In this document: piece by piece, positions 36,130-51,100 of the stretch
Layout of the letters: the number at the start of each line of letters is the position of its first letter
Numbering within the stretch: the first letter of the stretch is position 1
Source: Microglena sp. YARC
Lineage: Eukaryota > Chlorophyta > Chlorophyceae > Chlamydomonadales > Chlamydomonadaceae
DNA: 64,000 nt
NCBI GenBank assembly: GCA_022414725.1
Contig: CM039463.1
Location: forward strand, 39,816,665-39,880,664
Direction of reading: 5' to 3'
The notes under the pieces: generated by a model
The model's input: the letters and a program-made list of their open reading frames with translations, nothing else
Database searches by the model: none
Told to the model about the DNA's origin: nothing
Made by a program: the position numbers and the translations under genes

Positions 36130-39100
36130 GGGATCATACTCAGTAGCTTATAGTATAGTACCTCGGTATTGTTACGATAAGGATCATACATTCATACTAA
36201 ATAGCTTAGAGTATAGTAGCTCGGTATTGTTACAATAGGAATCATACTCAGAAGCTTAGAGTATAGTAGCTCGGTATTGTCACAATAGGGATCATACTCG
36301 GAAGCCTGGGTGTATAGTAGCTCGGTATTGTTACAATAGGGATCATACTCAGAAGCTTAGAGTATAGTAGCTCGGTATTGTTACAATAGGGATCATACTC
36401 AGAAGCTTAGAGTATAGTAGCTCGGTATTGTTACAATAGGGATTATACTCAGAAGCTTAGAGTATAGTAGCTCGGTATTGTTACAATAGGGATCATACTC
36501 AGAAGCTTAGAGTATAGTAGCTCTGTATTGTTACAATAGGGATCATACTCAGATAGCTTAGAGTTTAGTAGTTCGGTATTGTTCCATTAGGGATCATACT
36601 CAGAAGCTTAGAGTATAGTAGCTCGGTATTGTTACAATAGGGATCATACTCAGTAGCTTAGAGTATAGTAGCTCGGTATTGTTACAATAGGGATCATACT
36701 CATACTAAATAGCTTAGAGTATAGTAGCTCAATATTGTTACAATAGGGATCATACTCAGTAGCTTAGAGTATAGTAGCTCGGTATTGTTACAATAAGGAT
36801 CATACTCAGTTGCTTAGAGTATAGTAGCTCGGTATCGTTACAATAGGGATCATACTCAGTAGCTTAGAGTATAGTAGCTCGGTATTGTTACAATAGGGAT
36901 CATACTTCATACTAAATAGCTTAGAGTATAGTAGCTCGGTATTGTTACAATAGGGATCATACTCAGTAGCTTAGAGTATAGTAGCTCGGTATTGTTACAA
37001 TAGGGATCATACTCAGTTGCTTAGAGTATAGTAGCTTCGGTATTGTTACAATAGGGATCATACTCAGTAGCTTAGAGTATAGTAGCTCGGTATTGTTACA
37101 ATAGGGATCATACTCAATAGCTTAGAGTATAGTAGCTCTGTATTGTTACAATAGGGATCATACTCAATAGCTTAGAGTATAGTAGCTCGGTATTGTTACA
37201 ATAGGGATCATACTCAGTAGCTTAGAGTATAGTAGCTCGGTATTGTTACAATAGGGATCATACTCAGAAGCTTAGAGTATAGTAGCTCGGTATTGTTACA
37301 ATAGGGATCATACATTCATACTAGCTTAGAGTATAGTAGCTCGGTATTGTTACAATAGGGATCATACTCAGAAGCTTAGAGTATAGTAGCTCGGTATTGT
37401 TACAATAGGGATCATACTCAGAAGCTTAGAGTATAGTAGCTCGGTATTGTTACAATAGGGATCATACTCAATAGCTTAGAGTATAGTAGCTCGGTATTGT
37501 TACAATAGGGATCATACTCAATAGCTTAGAGTATAGTAGCTCGGTATTGTTACAATAGGGATCATACTCAGAAGCTTAGAGTATAGTAGCTCGGTATTGT
37601 TACAATAGGGATCATACTCAGTAAGCTTAGAGTATAGTAGCTCGGTATTGTTACAATAGGGATCATACTCAGAGCTTAGAGTATAGTAGCTCGGTATTGT
37701 TACAATAGGGATCATACTCAATAGCTTAGAGTATAGTAGCTCGGTATTGTTACAATAGGGATCATACTCAGAAGCTTAGAGTATAGTAGCTCGGTATTGT
37801 TACAATAGGGATCATACTCAGTAGCTTAGAGTATAGTAGCTCGGTATTGTTACAATAGGGATCATACTCAGTAGCTTAGAGTATAGTAGCTCGGTATTGT
37901 TACAATAGGGATCATACTCAGTAGCTTAGAGTATAGTAGCTCGGTATTGTTACAATAGGGATCATACTCAGAAGCTTAGAGTATAGTAGCTCGGTATTGT
38001 TACAATAGGGATCATACTCAGAAGCTTAGAGTATAGTAGCTCGGTATTGTTACAATAGGGATCATACTCAGAAGCTTAGAGTATAGTAGCTCGGTATTGT
38101 TACAATAGGGATCATACTCAGAAGCTTAGAGTATAGTAGCTCGGTATTGTTACAATAGGGATCATACTCAATAGCTTAGAGTATAGTAGCTCGGTATTGT
38201 TACAATAGGGATCATACTCAGAGCTTAGAGTATAGTAGCTCGGTATTGTTACAATAGGGATCATACTCAGAAGCTTAGAGTATAGTAGCTCGGTATTGTT
38301 ACAATAGGGATCATACTCAGAAGCTTAGAGTATAGTAGCTCGGTATTGTTACAATAGGGATCATACTCAGTAGCTTAGAGTATAGTAGCTCGGTATTGTT
38401 ACAATAGGGATCATACTCAGAAGCTTAGAGTATAGTAGCTCGGTATTGTTACAATAGGGATCATACTCAATAGCTTAGAGTATAGTAGCTCGGTATTGTT
38501 ACAATAGGGATCATACTCAGAGCTTAGAGTATAGTAGCTCGGTATTGTTACAATAGGGATCATACTCAATAGCTTAGAGTATAGTAGCTCGGTATTGTTA
38601 CAATAGGGATCATACTCAGAAGCTTAGAGTATAGTAGCTCGGTATTGTTACAATAGGGATCATACTCAATAGCTTAGAGTATAGTAGCTCGGTATTGTTA
38701 CAATAGGGATCATACTCAATAGCTTAGAGTATAGTAGCTCGGTATTGTTACAATAGGGATCATACTCAGATAGCTTAGAGTATAGTAGCTCGGTATTGTT
38801 ACAATAGGGATCATACTCAAAGCTTAGAGTATAGTAGCTCGGTATTGTTACAATAGGGATCATACTCAATAGCTTAGAGTATAGTAGCTCGGTATTGTTA
38901 CAATAGGGATCATACTCAGAAGCTTAGAGTATAGTAGCTCGGTATTGTTACAATAGGGATCATACTCAGAAGCTTAGAGTATAGTAGCTCGGTATTGTTA
39001 CAATAGGGATCATACTCAATAGCTTAGAGTATAGTAGCTCGGTATTGTTACAATAGGGATCATACTCAATAGCTTAGAGTATAGTAGCTCGGTATTGTTA

Positions 39101-42100
39101 CAATAGGGATCATACTCAGAAGCTTAGAGTATAGTAGCTCGGTATTGTTACAATAGGGATCATACTCAGAAGCTTAGAGTATAGTAGCTCGGTATTGTTA
39201 CAATAGGGATCATACTCAGTAGCTTAGAGTATAGTAGCTCGGTATTGTTACAATAGGGATCATACTCAGAAGCTTAGAGTATAGTAGCTCGGTATTGTTA
39301 CAATAGGGATCATACTCAGATAGCTTAGAGTATAGTAGCTCGGTATTGTTACAATAGGGATCATACTCAGAAGCTTAGAGTATAGTAGCTCGGTATTGTT
39401 ACAATAGGGATCATACTCAATAGCTTAGAGTATAGTAGCTCGGTATTGTTACAATAGGGATCATACTCAGTAGCTTAGAGTATAGTAGCTCGGTATTGTT
39501 ACAATAGGGATCATACTCAATAGCTTAGAGTATAGTAGCTCGGTATTGTTACAATAGGGATCATACTCAGAAGCTTAGAGTATAGTAGCTCGGTATTGTT
39601 ACAATAGGGATCATACTCAGAAGCTTAGAGTATAGTAGCTCGGTATTGTTACAATAGGGATCATACTCAGAAGCTTAGAGTATAGTAGCTCGGTATTGTT
39701 ACAATAGGGATCATACTCAATAGCTTAGAGTATAGTAGCTCGGTATTGTTACAATAGGGATCATACTCAGAAGCTTAGAGTATAGTAGCTCGGTATTGTT
39801 ACAATAGGGATCATACTCAGTAGCTTAGAGTATAGTAGCTCGGTATTGTTACAATAGGGATCATACTCAGAAGCTTAGAGTATAGTAGCTCGGTATTGTT
39901 ACAATAGGGATCATACTCAAAGCTTAGAGTATAGTAGCTCGGTATTGTTACAATAGGGATCATACTCAGAAGCTTAGAGTATAGTAGCTCGGTATTGTTA
40001 CAATAGGGATCATACTCAGAAGCTTAGAGTATAGTAGCTCGGTATTGTTACAATAGGGATCATACTCAGAAGCTTAGAGTATAGTAGCTCGGTATTGTTA
40101 CAATAGGGATCATACTCAGAAGCTTAGAGTATAGTAGCTCGGTATTGTTACAATAGGGATCATACTCAGAAGCTTAGAGTATAGTAGCTCGGTATTGTTA
40201 CAATAGGGATCATACTCAGAAGCTTAGAGTATAGTAGCTCGGTATTGTTACAATAGGGATCATACTCAGAAGCTTAGAGTATAGTAGCTCGGTATTGTTA
40301 CAATAGGGATCATACTCAGAAGCTTAGAGTATAGTAGCTCGGTATTGTTACAATAGGGATCATACTCAGAAGCTTAGAGTATAGTAGCTCGGTATTGTTA
40401 CAATAGGGATCATACTCAGAAGCTTAGAGTATAGTAGCTCGGTATTGTTACAATAGGGATCATACTCAGAAGCTTAGAGTATAGTAGCTCGGTATTGTTA
40501 CAATAGGGATCATACTCAGAAGCTTAGAGTATAGTAGCTCGGTATTGTTACAATAGGGATCATACTCAGAAGCTTAGAGTATAGTAGCTCGGTATTGTTA
40601 CAATAGGGATCATACTCAGAAGCTTAGAGTATAGTAGCTCGGTATTGTTACAATAGGGATCATACTCAGAAGCTTAGAGTATAGTAGCTCGGTATTGTTA
40701 CAATAGGGATCATACTCAGCTTAGAGTATAGTAGCTCGGTATTGTTACAATAGGGATCATACTCAGAAGCTTAGAGTATAGTAGCTCGGTATTGTTACAA
40801 TAGGGATCATACTCAGAAGCTTAGAGTATAGTAGCTCGGTATTGTTACAATAGGGATCATACTCAGTAGCTTAGAGTATAGTAGCTCGGTATTGTTACAA
40901 TAGGGATCATACTCAAAGCTTAGAGTATAGTAGCTCGGTATTGTTACAATAGGGATCATACTCAGTAGCTTAGAGTATAGTAGCTCGGTATTGTTACAAT
41001 AGGGATCATACTCAGTAAGCTTAGAGTATAGTAGCTCGGTATTGTTACAATAGGGATCATACTCAGAAGCTTAGAGTATAGTAGCTCGGTATTGTTACAA
41101 TAGGGATCATACTCAGTAGCTTAGAGTATAGTAGCTCGGTATTGTTACAATAGGGATCATACTCAGAAGCTTAGAGTATAGTAGCTCGGTATTGTTACAA
41201 TAGGGATCATACTCAGCTTAGAGTATAGTAGCTCGGTATTGTTACAATAGGGATCATACTCAGAAGCTTAGAGTATAGTAGCTCGGTATTGTTACAATAG
41301 GGATCATACTCAGAAGCTTAGAGTATAGTAGCTCGGTATTGTTACAATAGGGATCATACTCAGTAGCTTAGAGTATAGTAGCTCGGTATTGTTACAATAG
41401 GGATCATACTCAGAAGCTTAGAGTATAGTAGCTCGGTATTGTTACAATAGGGATCATACTCAGAAGCTTAGAGTATAGTAGCTCGGTATTGTTACAATAG
41501 GGATCATACTCAGAAGCTTAGAGTATAGTAGCTCGGTATTGTTACAATAGGGATCATACTCAGAAGCTTAGAGTATAGTAGCTCGGTATTGTTACAATAG
41601 GGATCATACTCAGAAGCTTAGAGTATAGTAGCTCGGTATTGTTACAATAGGGATCATACTCAATAGCTTAGAGTATAGTAGCTCGGTATTGTTACAATAG
41701 GGATCATACTCAGTAGCTTAGAGTATAGTAGCTCGGTATTGTTACAATAGGGATCATACTCAGAAGCTTAGAGTATAGTAGCTCGGTATTGTTACAATAG
41801 GGATCATACTCAGAAGCTTAGAGTATAGTAGCTCGGTATTGTTACAATAGGGATCATACTCAGTAGCTTAGAGTATAGTAGCTCGGTATTGTTACAATAG
41901 GGATCATACTCAAAGCTTAGAGTATAGTAGCTCGGTATTGTTACAATAGGGATCATACTCAGAAGCTTAGAGTATAGTAGCTCGGTATTGTTACAATAGG
42001 GATCATACTCAGAAGCTTAGAGTATAGTAGCTCGGTATTGTTACAATAGGGATCATACTCAGTAGCTTAGAGTATAGTAGCTCGGTATTGTTACAATAGG

Positions 42101-45100
42101 GATCATACTCAGAAGCTTAGAGTATAGTAGCTCGGTATTGTTACAATAGGGATCATACTCAGAAGCTTAGAGTATAGTAGCTCGGTATTGTTACAATAGG
42201 GATCATACTCAGTAGCTTAGAGTATAGTAGCTCGGTATTGTTACAATAGGGATCATACTCAGAAGCTTAGAGTATAGTAGCTCGGTATTGTTACAATAGG
42301 GATCATACTCAATAGCTTAGAGTATAGTAGCTCGGTATTGTTACAATAGGGATCATACTCAGAAGCTTAGAGTATAGTAGCTCGGTATTGTTACAATAGG
42401 GATCATACTCAGTAGCTTAGAGTATAGTAGCTCGGTATTGTTACAATAGGGATCATACTCAGATAGCTTAGAGTATAGTAGCTCGGTATTGTTACAATAG
42501 GGATCATACTCAAAGCTTAGAGTATAGTAGCTCGGTATTGTTACAATAGGGATCATACTCAGTAAGCTTAGAGTATAGTAGCTCGGTATTGTTACAATAG
42601 GGATCATACTCAATAAGCTTAGAGTATAGTAGCTCGGTATTGTTACAATAGGGATCATACTCAGTAGCTTAGAGTATAGTAGCTCGGTATTGTTACAATA
42701 GGGATCATACTCAGAAGCTTAGAGTATAGTAGCTCGGTATTGTTACAATAGGGATCATACTCAGTAGCTTAGAGTATAGTAGCTCGGTATTGTTACAATA
42801 GGGATCATACTCAGAAGCTTAGAGTATAGTAGCTCGGTATTGTTACAATAGGGATCATACTCAGAAGCTTAGAGTATAGTAGCTCGGTATTGTTACAATA
42901 GGGATCATACTCAGTAGCTTAGAGTATAGTAGCTCGGTATTGTTACAATAGGGATCATACTCAGTAAGCTTAGAGTATAGTAGCTCGGTATTGTTACAAT
43001 AGGGATCATACTCAGAAGCTTAGAGTATAGTAGCTCGGTATTGTTACAATAGGGATCATACTCAGAAGCTTAGAGTATAGTAGCTCGGTATTGTTACAAT
43101 AGGGATCATACTCAGAAGCTTAGAGTATAGTAGCTCGGTATTGTTACAATAGGGATCATACTCAATAGCTTAGAGTATAGTAGCTCGGTATTGTTACAAT
43201 AGGGATCATACTCAGAAGCTTAGAGTATAGTAGCTCGGTATTGTTACAATAGGGATCATACTCAGAAGCTTAGAGTATAGTAGCTCGGTATTGTTACAAT
43301 AGGGATCATACTCAGTAGCTTAGAGTATAGTAGCTCGGTATTGTTACAATAGGGATCATACTCAGCTTAGAGTATAGTAGCTCGGTATTGTTACAATAGG
43401 GATCATACTCAATAGCTTAGAGTATAGTAGCTCGGTATTGTTACAATAGGGATCATACTCAAAGCTTAGAGTATAGTAGCTCGGTATTGTTACAATAGGG
43501 ATCATACTCAGATAGCTTAGAGTATAGTAGCTCGGTATTGTTACAATAGGGATCATACTCAGAAGCTTAGAGTATAGTAGCTCGGTATTGTTACAATAGG
43601 GATCATACTCAAAGCTTAGAGTATAGTAGCTCGGTATTGTTACAATAGGGATCATACTCAGAAGCTTAGAGTATAGTAGCTCGGTATTGTTACAATAGGG
43701 ATCATACTCAGTAGCTTAGAGTATAGTAGCTCGGTATTGTTACAATAGGGATCATACTCAGAAGCTTAGAGTATAGTAGCTCGGTATTGTTACAATAGGG
43801 ATCATACTCAGAGAGTATAGTAGCTCGGTATTGTTACAATAGGGATCATACTCAGAAGCTTAGAGTATAGTAGCTCGGTATTGTTACAATAGGGATCATA
43901 CTCAGCTTAGAGTATAGTAGCTCGGTATTGTTACAATAGGGATCATACTCAGTAGCTTAGAGTATAGTAGCTCGGTATTGTTACAATAGGGATCATACTC
44001 AGAAGCTTAGAGTATAGTAGCTCGGTATTGTTACAATAGGGATCATACTCAGAAGCTTAGAGTATAGTAGCTCGGTATTGTTACAATAGGGATCATACTC
44101 AATAGCTTAGAGTATAGTAGCTCGGTATTGTTACAATAGGGATCATACTCAGAAGCTTAGAGTATAGTAGCTCGGTATTGTTACAATAGGGATCATACTC
44201 AGTAGCTTAGAGTATAGTAGCTCGGTATTGTTACAATAGGGATCATACTCAGAAGCTTAGAGTATAGTAGCTCGGTATTGTTACAATAGGGATCATACTC
44301 AGAAGCTTAGAGTATAGTAGCTCGGTATTGTTACAATAGGGATCATACTCAATAGCTTAGAGTATAGTAGCTCGGTATTGTTACAATAGGGATCATACTC
44401 AGTAGCTTAGAGTATAGTAGCTCGGTATTGTTACAATAGGGATCATACTCAGAAGCTTAGAGTATAGTAGCTCGGTATTGTTACAATAGGGATCATACTC
44501 AGATAGCTTAGAGTATAGTAGCTCGGTATTGTTACAATAGGGATCATACTCAAAGCTTAGAGTATAGTAGCTCGGTATTGTTACAATAGGGATCATACTC
44601 AGTAGCTTAGAGTATAGTAGCTCGGTATTGTTACAATAGGGATCATACTCAGAGCTTAGAGTATAGTAGCTCGGTATTGTTACAATAGGGATCATACTCA
44701 GCTTAGAGTATAGTAGCTCGGTATTGTTACAATAGGGATCATACTCAGAAGCTTAGAGTATAGTAGCTCGGTATTGTTACAATAGGGATCATACTCAAAG
44801 CTTAGAGTATAGTAGCTCGGTATTGTTACAATAGGGATCATACTCAGAAGCTTAGAGTATAGTAGCTCGGTATTGTTACAATAGGGATCATACTCAGAAG
44901 CTTAGAGTATAGTAGCTCGGTATTGTTACAATAGGGATCATACTCAGTAGCTTAGAGTATAGTAGCTCGGTATTGTTACAATAGGGATCATACTCAGAAG
45001 CTTAGAGTATAGTAGCTCGGTATTGTTACAATAGGGATCATACTCAGAAGCTTAGAGTATAGTAGCTCGGTATTGTTACAATAGGGATCATACTCAAAGC

Positions 45101-48100
45101 TTAGAGTATAGTAGCTCGGTATTGTTACAATAGGGATCATACTCAGAAGCTTAGAGTATAGTAGCTCGGTATTGTTACAATAGGGATCATACTCAGAAGC
45201 TTAGAGTATAGTAGCTCGGTATTGTTACAATAGGGATCATACTCAGATAGCTTAGAGTATAGTAGCTCGGTATTGTTACAATAGGGATCATACTCAGAAG
45301 CTTAGAGTATAGTAGCTCGGTATTGTTACAATAGGGATCATACTCAGTAGCTTAGAGTATAGTAGCTCGGTATTGTTACAATAGGGATCATACTCAAAGC
45401 TTAGAGTATAGTAGCTCGGTATTGTTACAATAGGGATCATACTCAGAAGCTTAGAGTATAGTAGCTCGGTATTGTTACAATAGGGATCATACTCAGTAGC
45501 TTAGAGTATAGTAGCTCGGTATTGTTACAATAGGGATCATACTCAGAAGCTTAGAGTATAGTAGCTCGGTATTGTTACAATAGGGATCATACTCAGAGCT
45601 TAGAGTATAGTAGCTCGGTATTGTTACAATAGGGATCATACTCAAAGCTTAGAGTATAGTAGCTCGGTATTGTTACAATAGGGATCATACTCAATAGCTT
45701 AGAGTATAGTAGCTCGGTATTGTTACAATAGGGATCATACTCAGAAGCTTAGAGTATAGTAGCTCGGTATTGTTACAATAGGGATCATACTCAGAAGCTT
45801 AGAGTATAGTAGCTCGGTATTGTTACAATAGGGATCATACTCAGAAGCTTAGAGTATAGTAGCTCGGTATTGTTACAATAGGGATCATACTCAGAAGCTT
45901 AGAGTATAGTAGCTCGGTATTGTTACAATAGGGATCATACTCAGTAGCTTAGAGTATAGTAGCTCGGTATTGTTACAATAGGGATCATACTCAATAGCTT
46001 AGAGTATAGTAGCTCGGTATTGTTACAATAGGGATCATACTCAGAAGCTTAGAGTATAGTAGCTCGGTATTGTTACAATAGGGATCATACTCAGAAGCTT
46101 AGAGTATAGTAGCTCGGTATTGTTACAATAGGGATCATACTCAATAGCTTAGAGTATAGTAGCTCGGTATTGTTACAATAGGGATCATACTCAGAAGCTT
46201 AGAGTATAGTAGCTCGGTATTGTTACAATAGGGATCATACTCAGTAGCTTAGAGTATAGTAGCTCGGTATTGTTACAATAGGGATCATACTCAGAAGCTT
46301 AGAGTATAGTAGCTCGGTATTGTTACAATAGGGATCATACTCAGAGCTTAGAGTATAGTAGCTCGGTATTGTTACAATAGGGATCATACTCATAGCTTAG
46401 AGTATAGTAGCTCGGTATTGTTACAATAGGGATCATACTCAGAAGCTTAGAGTATAGTAGCTCGGTATTGTTACAATAGGGATCATACTCAATAGCTTAG
46501 AGTATAGTAGCTCGGTATTGTTACAATAGGGATCATACTCAATAGCTTAGAGTATAGTAGCTCGGTATTGTTACAATAGGGATCATACTCAGTAGCTTAG
46601 AGTATAGTAGCTCGGTATTGTTACAATAGGGATCATACTCAGCTTAGAGTATAGTAGCTCGGTATTGTTACAATAGGGATCATACTCAGAAGCTTAGAGT
46701 ATAGTAGCTCGGTATTGTTACAATAGGGATCATACTCAAAGCTTAGAGTATAGTAGCTCGGTATTGTTACAATAGGGATCATACTCAAAGCTTAGAGTAT
46801 AGTAGCTCGGTATTGTTACAATAGGGATCATACTCAGAAGCTTAGAGTATAGTAGCTCGGTATTGTTACAATAGGGATCATACTCAGAGCTTAGAGTATA
46901 GTAGCTCGGTATTGTTACAATAGGGATCATACTCAGAGAGAGTATAGTAGCTCGGTATTGTTACAATAGGGATCATACTCAGTAGCTTAGAGTATAGTAG
47001 CTCGGTATTGTTACAATAGGGATCATACTCAGAAGCTTAGAGTATAGTAGCTCGGTATTGTTACAATAGGGATCATACTCAGAAGCTTAGAGTATAGTAG
47101 CTCGGTATTGTTACAATAGGGATCATACTCAGTAGCTTAGAGTATAGTAGCTCGGTATTGTTACAATAGGGATCATACTCAGATAGCTTAGAGTATAGTA
47201 GCTCGGTATTGTTACAATAGGGATCATACTCAGAAGCTTAGAGTATAGTAGCTCGGTATTGTTACAATAGGGATCATACTCAGAAGCTTAGAGTATAGTA
47301 GCTCGGTATTGTTACAATAGGGATCATACTCAGAAGCTTAGAGTATAGTAGCTCGGTATTGTTACAATAGGGATCATACTCAAAGCTTAGAGTATAGTAG
47401 CTCGGTATTGTTACAATAGGGATCATACTCAGAAGCTTAGAGTATAGTAGCTCGGTATTGTTACAATAGGGATCATACTCAAAGCTTAGAGTATAGTAGC
47501 TCGGTATTGTTACAATAGGGATCATACTCAGTAGCTTAGAGTATAGTAGCTCGGTATTGTTACAATAGGGATCATACTCAGAAGCTTAGAGTATAGTAGC
47601 TCGGTATTGTTACAATAGGGATCATACTCAGAAGCTTAGAGTATAGTAGCTCGGTATTGTTACAATAGGGATCATACTCAGTAGCTTAGAGTATAGTAGC
47701 TCGGTATTGTTACAATAGGGATCATACTCAGAAGCTTAGAGTATAGTAGCTCGGTATTGTTACAATAGGGATCATACTCATAGCTTAGAGTATAGTAGCT
47801 CGGTATTGTTACAATAGGGATCATACTCAGTAGCTTAGAGTATAGTAGCTCGGTATTGTTACAATAGGGATCATACTCAGTAGCTTAGAGTATAGTAGCT
47901 CGGTATTGTTACAATAGGGATCATACTCAGTAGCTTAGAGTATAGTAGCTCGGTATTGTTACAATAGGGATCATACTCAGAGCCTTAGAGTATAGTAGCT
48001 CGGTATTGTTACAATAGGGATCATACTCAGAAGCTTAGAGTATAGTAGCTCGGTATTGTTACAATAGGGATCATACTCAGAAGCTTAGAGTATAGTAGCT

Positions 48101-51100
48101 CGGTATTGTTACAATAGGGATCATACTCAGAAGCTTAGAGTATAGTAGCTCGGTATTGTTACAATAGGGATCATACTCAGAAGCTTAGAGTATAGTAGCT
48201 CGGTATTGTTACAATAGGGATCATACTCAGAGCTTAGAGTATAGTAGCTCGGTATTGTTACAATAGGGATCATACTCAGAAGCTTAGAGTATAGTAGCTC
48301 GGTATTGTTACAATAGGGATCATACTCAATAGCTTAGAGTATAGTAGCTCGGTATTGTTACAATAGGGATCATACTCAAAGCTTAGAGTATAGTAGCTCG
48401 GTATTGTTACAATAGGGATCATACTCAGAAGCTTAGAGTATAGTAGCTCGGTATTGTTACAATAGGGATCATACTCAGAAGCTTAGAGTATAGTAGCTCG
48501 GTATTGTTACAATAGGGATCATACTCAGAAGCTTAGAGTATAGTAGCTCGGTATTGTTACAATAGGGATCATACTCAATAGCTTAGAGTATAGTAGCTCG
48601 GTATTGTTACAATAGGGATCATACTCAGAAGCTTAGAGTATAGTAGCTCGGTATTGTTACAATAGGGATCATACTCAGAAGCTTAGAGTATAGTAGCTCG
48701 GTATTGTTACAATAGGGATCATACTCAATAGCTTAGAGTATAGTAGCTCGGTATTGTTACAATAGGGATCATACTCAGAAGCTTAGAGTATAGTAGCTCG
48801 GTATTGTTACAATAGGGATCATACTCAGTAGCTTAGAGTATAGTAGCTCGGTATTGTTACAATAGGGATCATACTCAGAAGCTTAGAGTATAGTAGCTCG
48901 GTATTGTTACAATAGGGATCATACTCAGAAGCTTAGAGTATAGTAGCTCGGTATTGTTACAATAGGGATCATACTCAGAAGCTTAGAGTATAGTAGCTCG
49001 GTATTGTTACAATAGGGATCATACTCAGAAGCTTAGAGTATAGTAGCTCGGTATTGTTACAATAGGGATCATACTCAATAGCTTAGAGTATAGTAGCTCG
49101 GTATTGTTACAATAGGGATCATACTCAGTAGCTTAGAGTATAGTAGCTCGGTATTGTTACAATAGGGATCATACTCAGAAGCTTAGAGTATAGTAGCTCG
49201 GTATTGTTACAATAGGGATCATACTCAGAGCTTAGAGTATAGTAGCTCGGTATTGTTACAATAGGGATCATACTCAAAGCTTAGAGTATAGTAGCTCGGT
49301 ATTGTTACAATAGGGATCATACTCAGCTTAGAGTATAGTAGCTCGGTATTGTTACAATAGGGATCATACTCAGAGCTTAGAGTATAGTAGCTCGGTATTG
49401 TTACAATAGGGATCATACTCAGAAGCTTAGAGTATAGTAGCTCGGTATTGTTACAATAGGGATCATACTCAGAGCTTAGAGTATAGTAGCTCGGTATTGT
49501 TACAATAGGGATCATACTCAGAAGCTTAGAGTATAGTAGCTCGGTATTGTTACAATAGGGATCATACTCAATAGCTTAGAGTATAGTAGCTCGGTATTGT
49601 TACAATAGGGATCATACTCAGAGCTTAGAGTATAGTAGCTCGGTATTGTTACAATAGGGATCATACTCAGAAGCTTAGAGTATAGTAGCTCGGTATTGTT
49701 ACAATAGGGATCATACTCAGTAGCTTAGAGTATAGTAGCTCGGTATTGTTACAATAGGGATCATACTCAGAAGCTTAGAGTATAGTAGCTCGGTATTGTT
49801 ACAATAGGGATCATACTCAATAGCTTAGAGTATAGTAGCTCGGTATTGTTACAATAGGGATCATACTCAGTAGCTTAGAGTATAGTAGCTCGGTATTGTT
49901 ACAATAGGGATCATACTCAGAAGCTTAGAGTATAGTAGCTCGGTATTGTTACAATAGGGATCATACTCAGAAGCTTAGAGTATAGTAGCTCGGTATTGTT
50001 ACAATAGGGATCATACTCAGAAGCTTAGAGTATAGTAGCTCGGTATTGTTACAATAGGGATCATACTCAGTTGCTTAGAGTATAGTAGCTCGGTATTGTT
50101 ACAATAGGGATCATACTCAGAAGCTTAGAGTATAGTAGCTCGGTATTGTTACAATAGGGATCATACTCAAAGCTTAGAGTATAGTAGCTCGGTATTGTTA
50201 CAATAGGGATCATACTCAGATAGCTTAGAGTATAGTAGCTCGGTATTGTTACAATAGGGATCATACTCAGAAGCTTAGAGTATAGTAGCTCGGTATTGTT
50301 ACAATAGGGATCATACTCAGAAGCTTAGAGTATAGTAGCTCGGTATTGTTACAATAGGGATCATACTCAATAGCTTAGAGTATAGTAGCTCGGTATTGTT
50401 ACAATAGGGATCATACTCAGAAGCTTAGAGTATAGTAGCTCGGTATTGTTACAATAGGGATCATACTCAGCTTAGAGTATAGTAGCTCGGTATTGTTACA
50501 ATAGGGATCATACTCAGAGCTTAGAGTATAGTAGCTCGGTATTGTTACAATAGGGATCATACTCAGAAGCTTAGAGTATAGTAGCTCGGTATTGTTACAA
50601 TAGGGATCATACTCAGAAGCTTAGAGTATAGTAGCTCGGTATTGTTACAATAGGGATCATACTCAGAAGCTTAGAGTATAGTAGCTCGGTATTGTTACAA
50701 TAGGGATCATACTCAGAAGCTTAGAGTATAGTAGCTCGGTATTGTTACAATAGGGATCATACTCAGAGCTTAGAGTATAGTAGCTCGGTATTGTTACAAT
50801 AGGGATCATACTCAGAAGCTTAGAGTATAGTAGCTCGGTATTGTTACAATAGGGATCATACTCAGAAGCTTAGAGTATAGTAGCTCGGTATTGTTACAAT
50901 AGGGATCATACTCAGAAGCTTAGAGTATAGTAGCTCGGTATTGTTACAATAGGGATCATACTCAAAGCTTAGAGTATAGTAGCTCGGTATTGTTACAATA
51001 GGGATCATACTCAGAAGCTTAGAGTATAGTAGCTCGGTATTGTTACAATAGGGATCATACTCAGAAGCTTAGAGTATAGTAGCTCGGTATTGTTACAATA

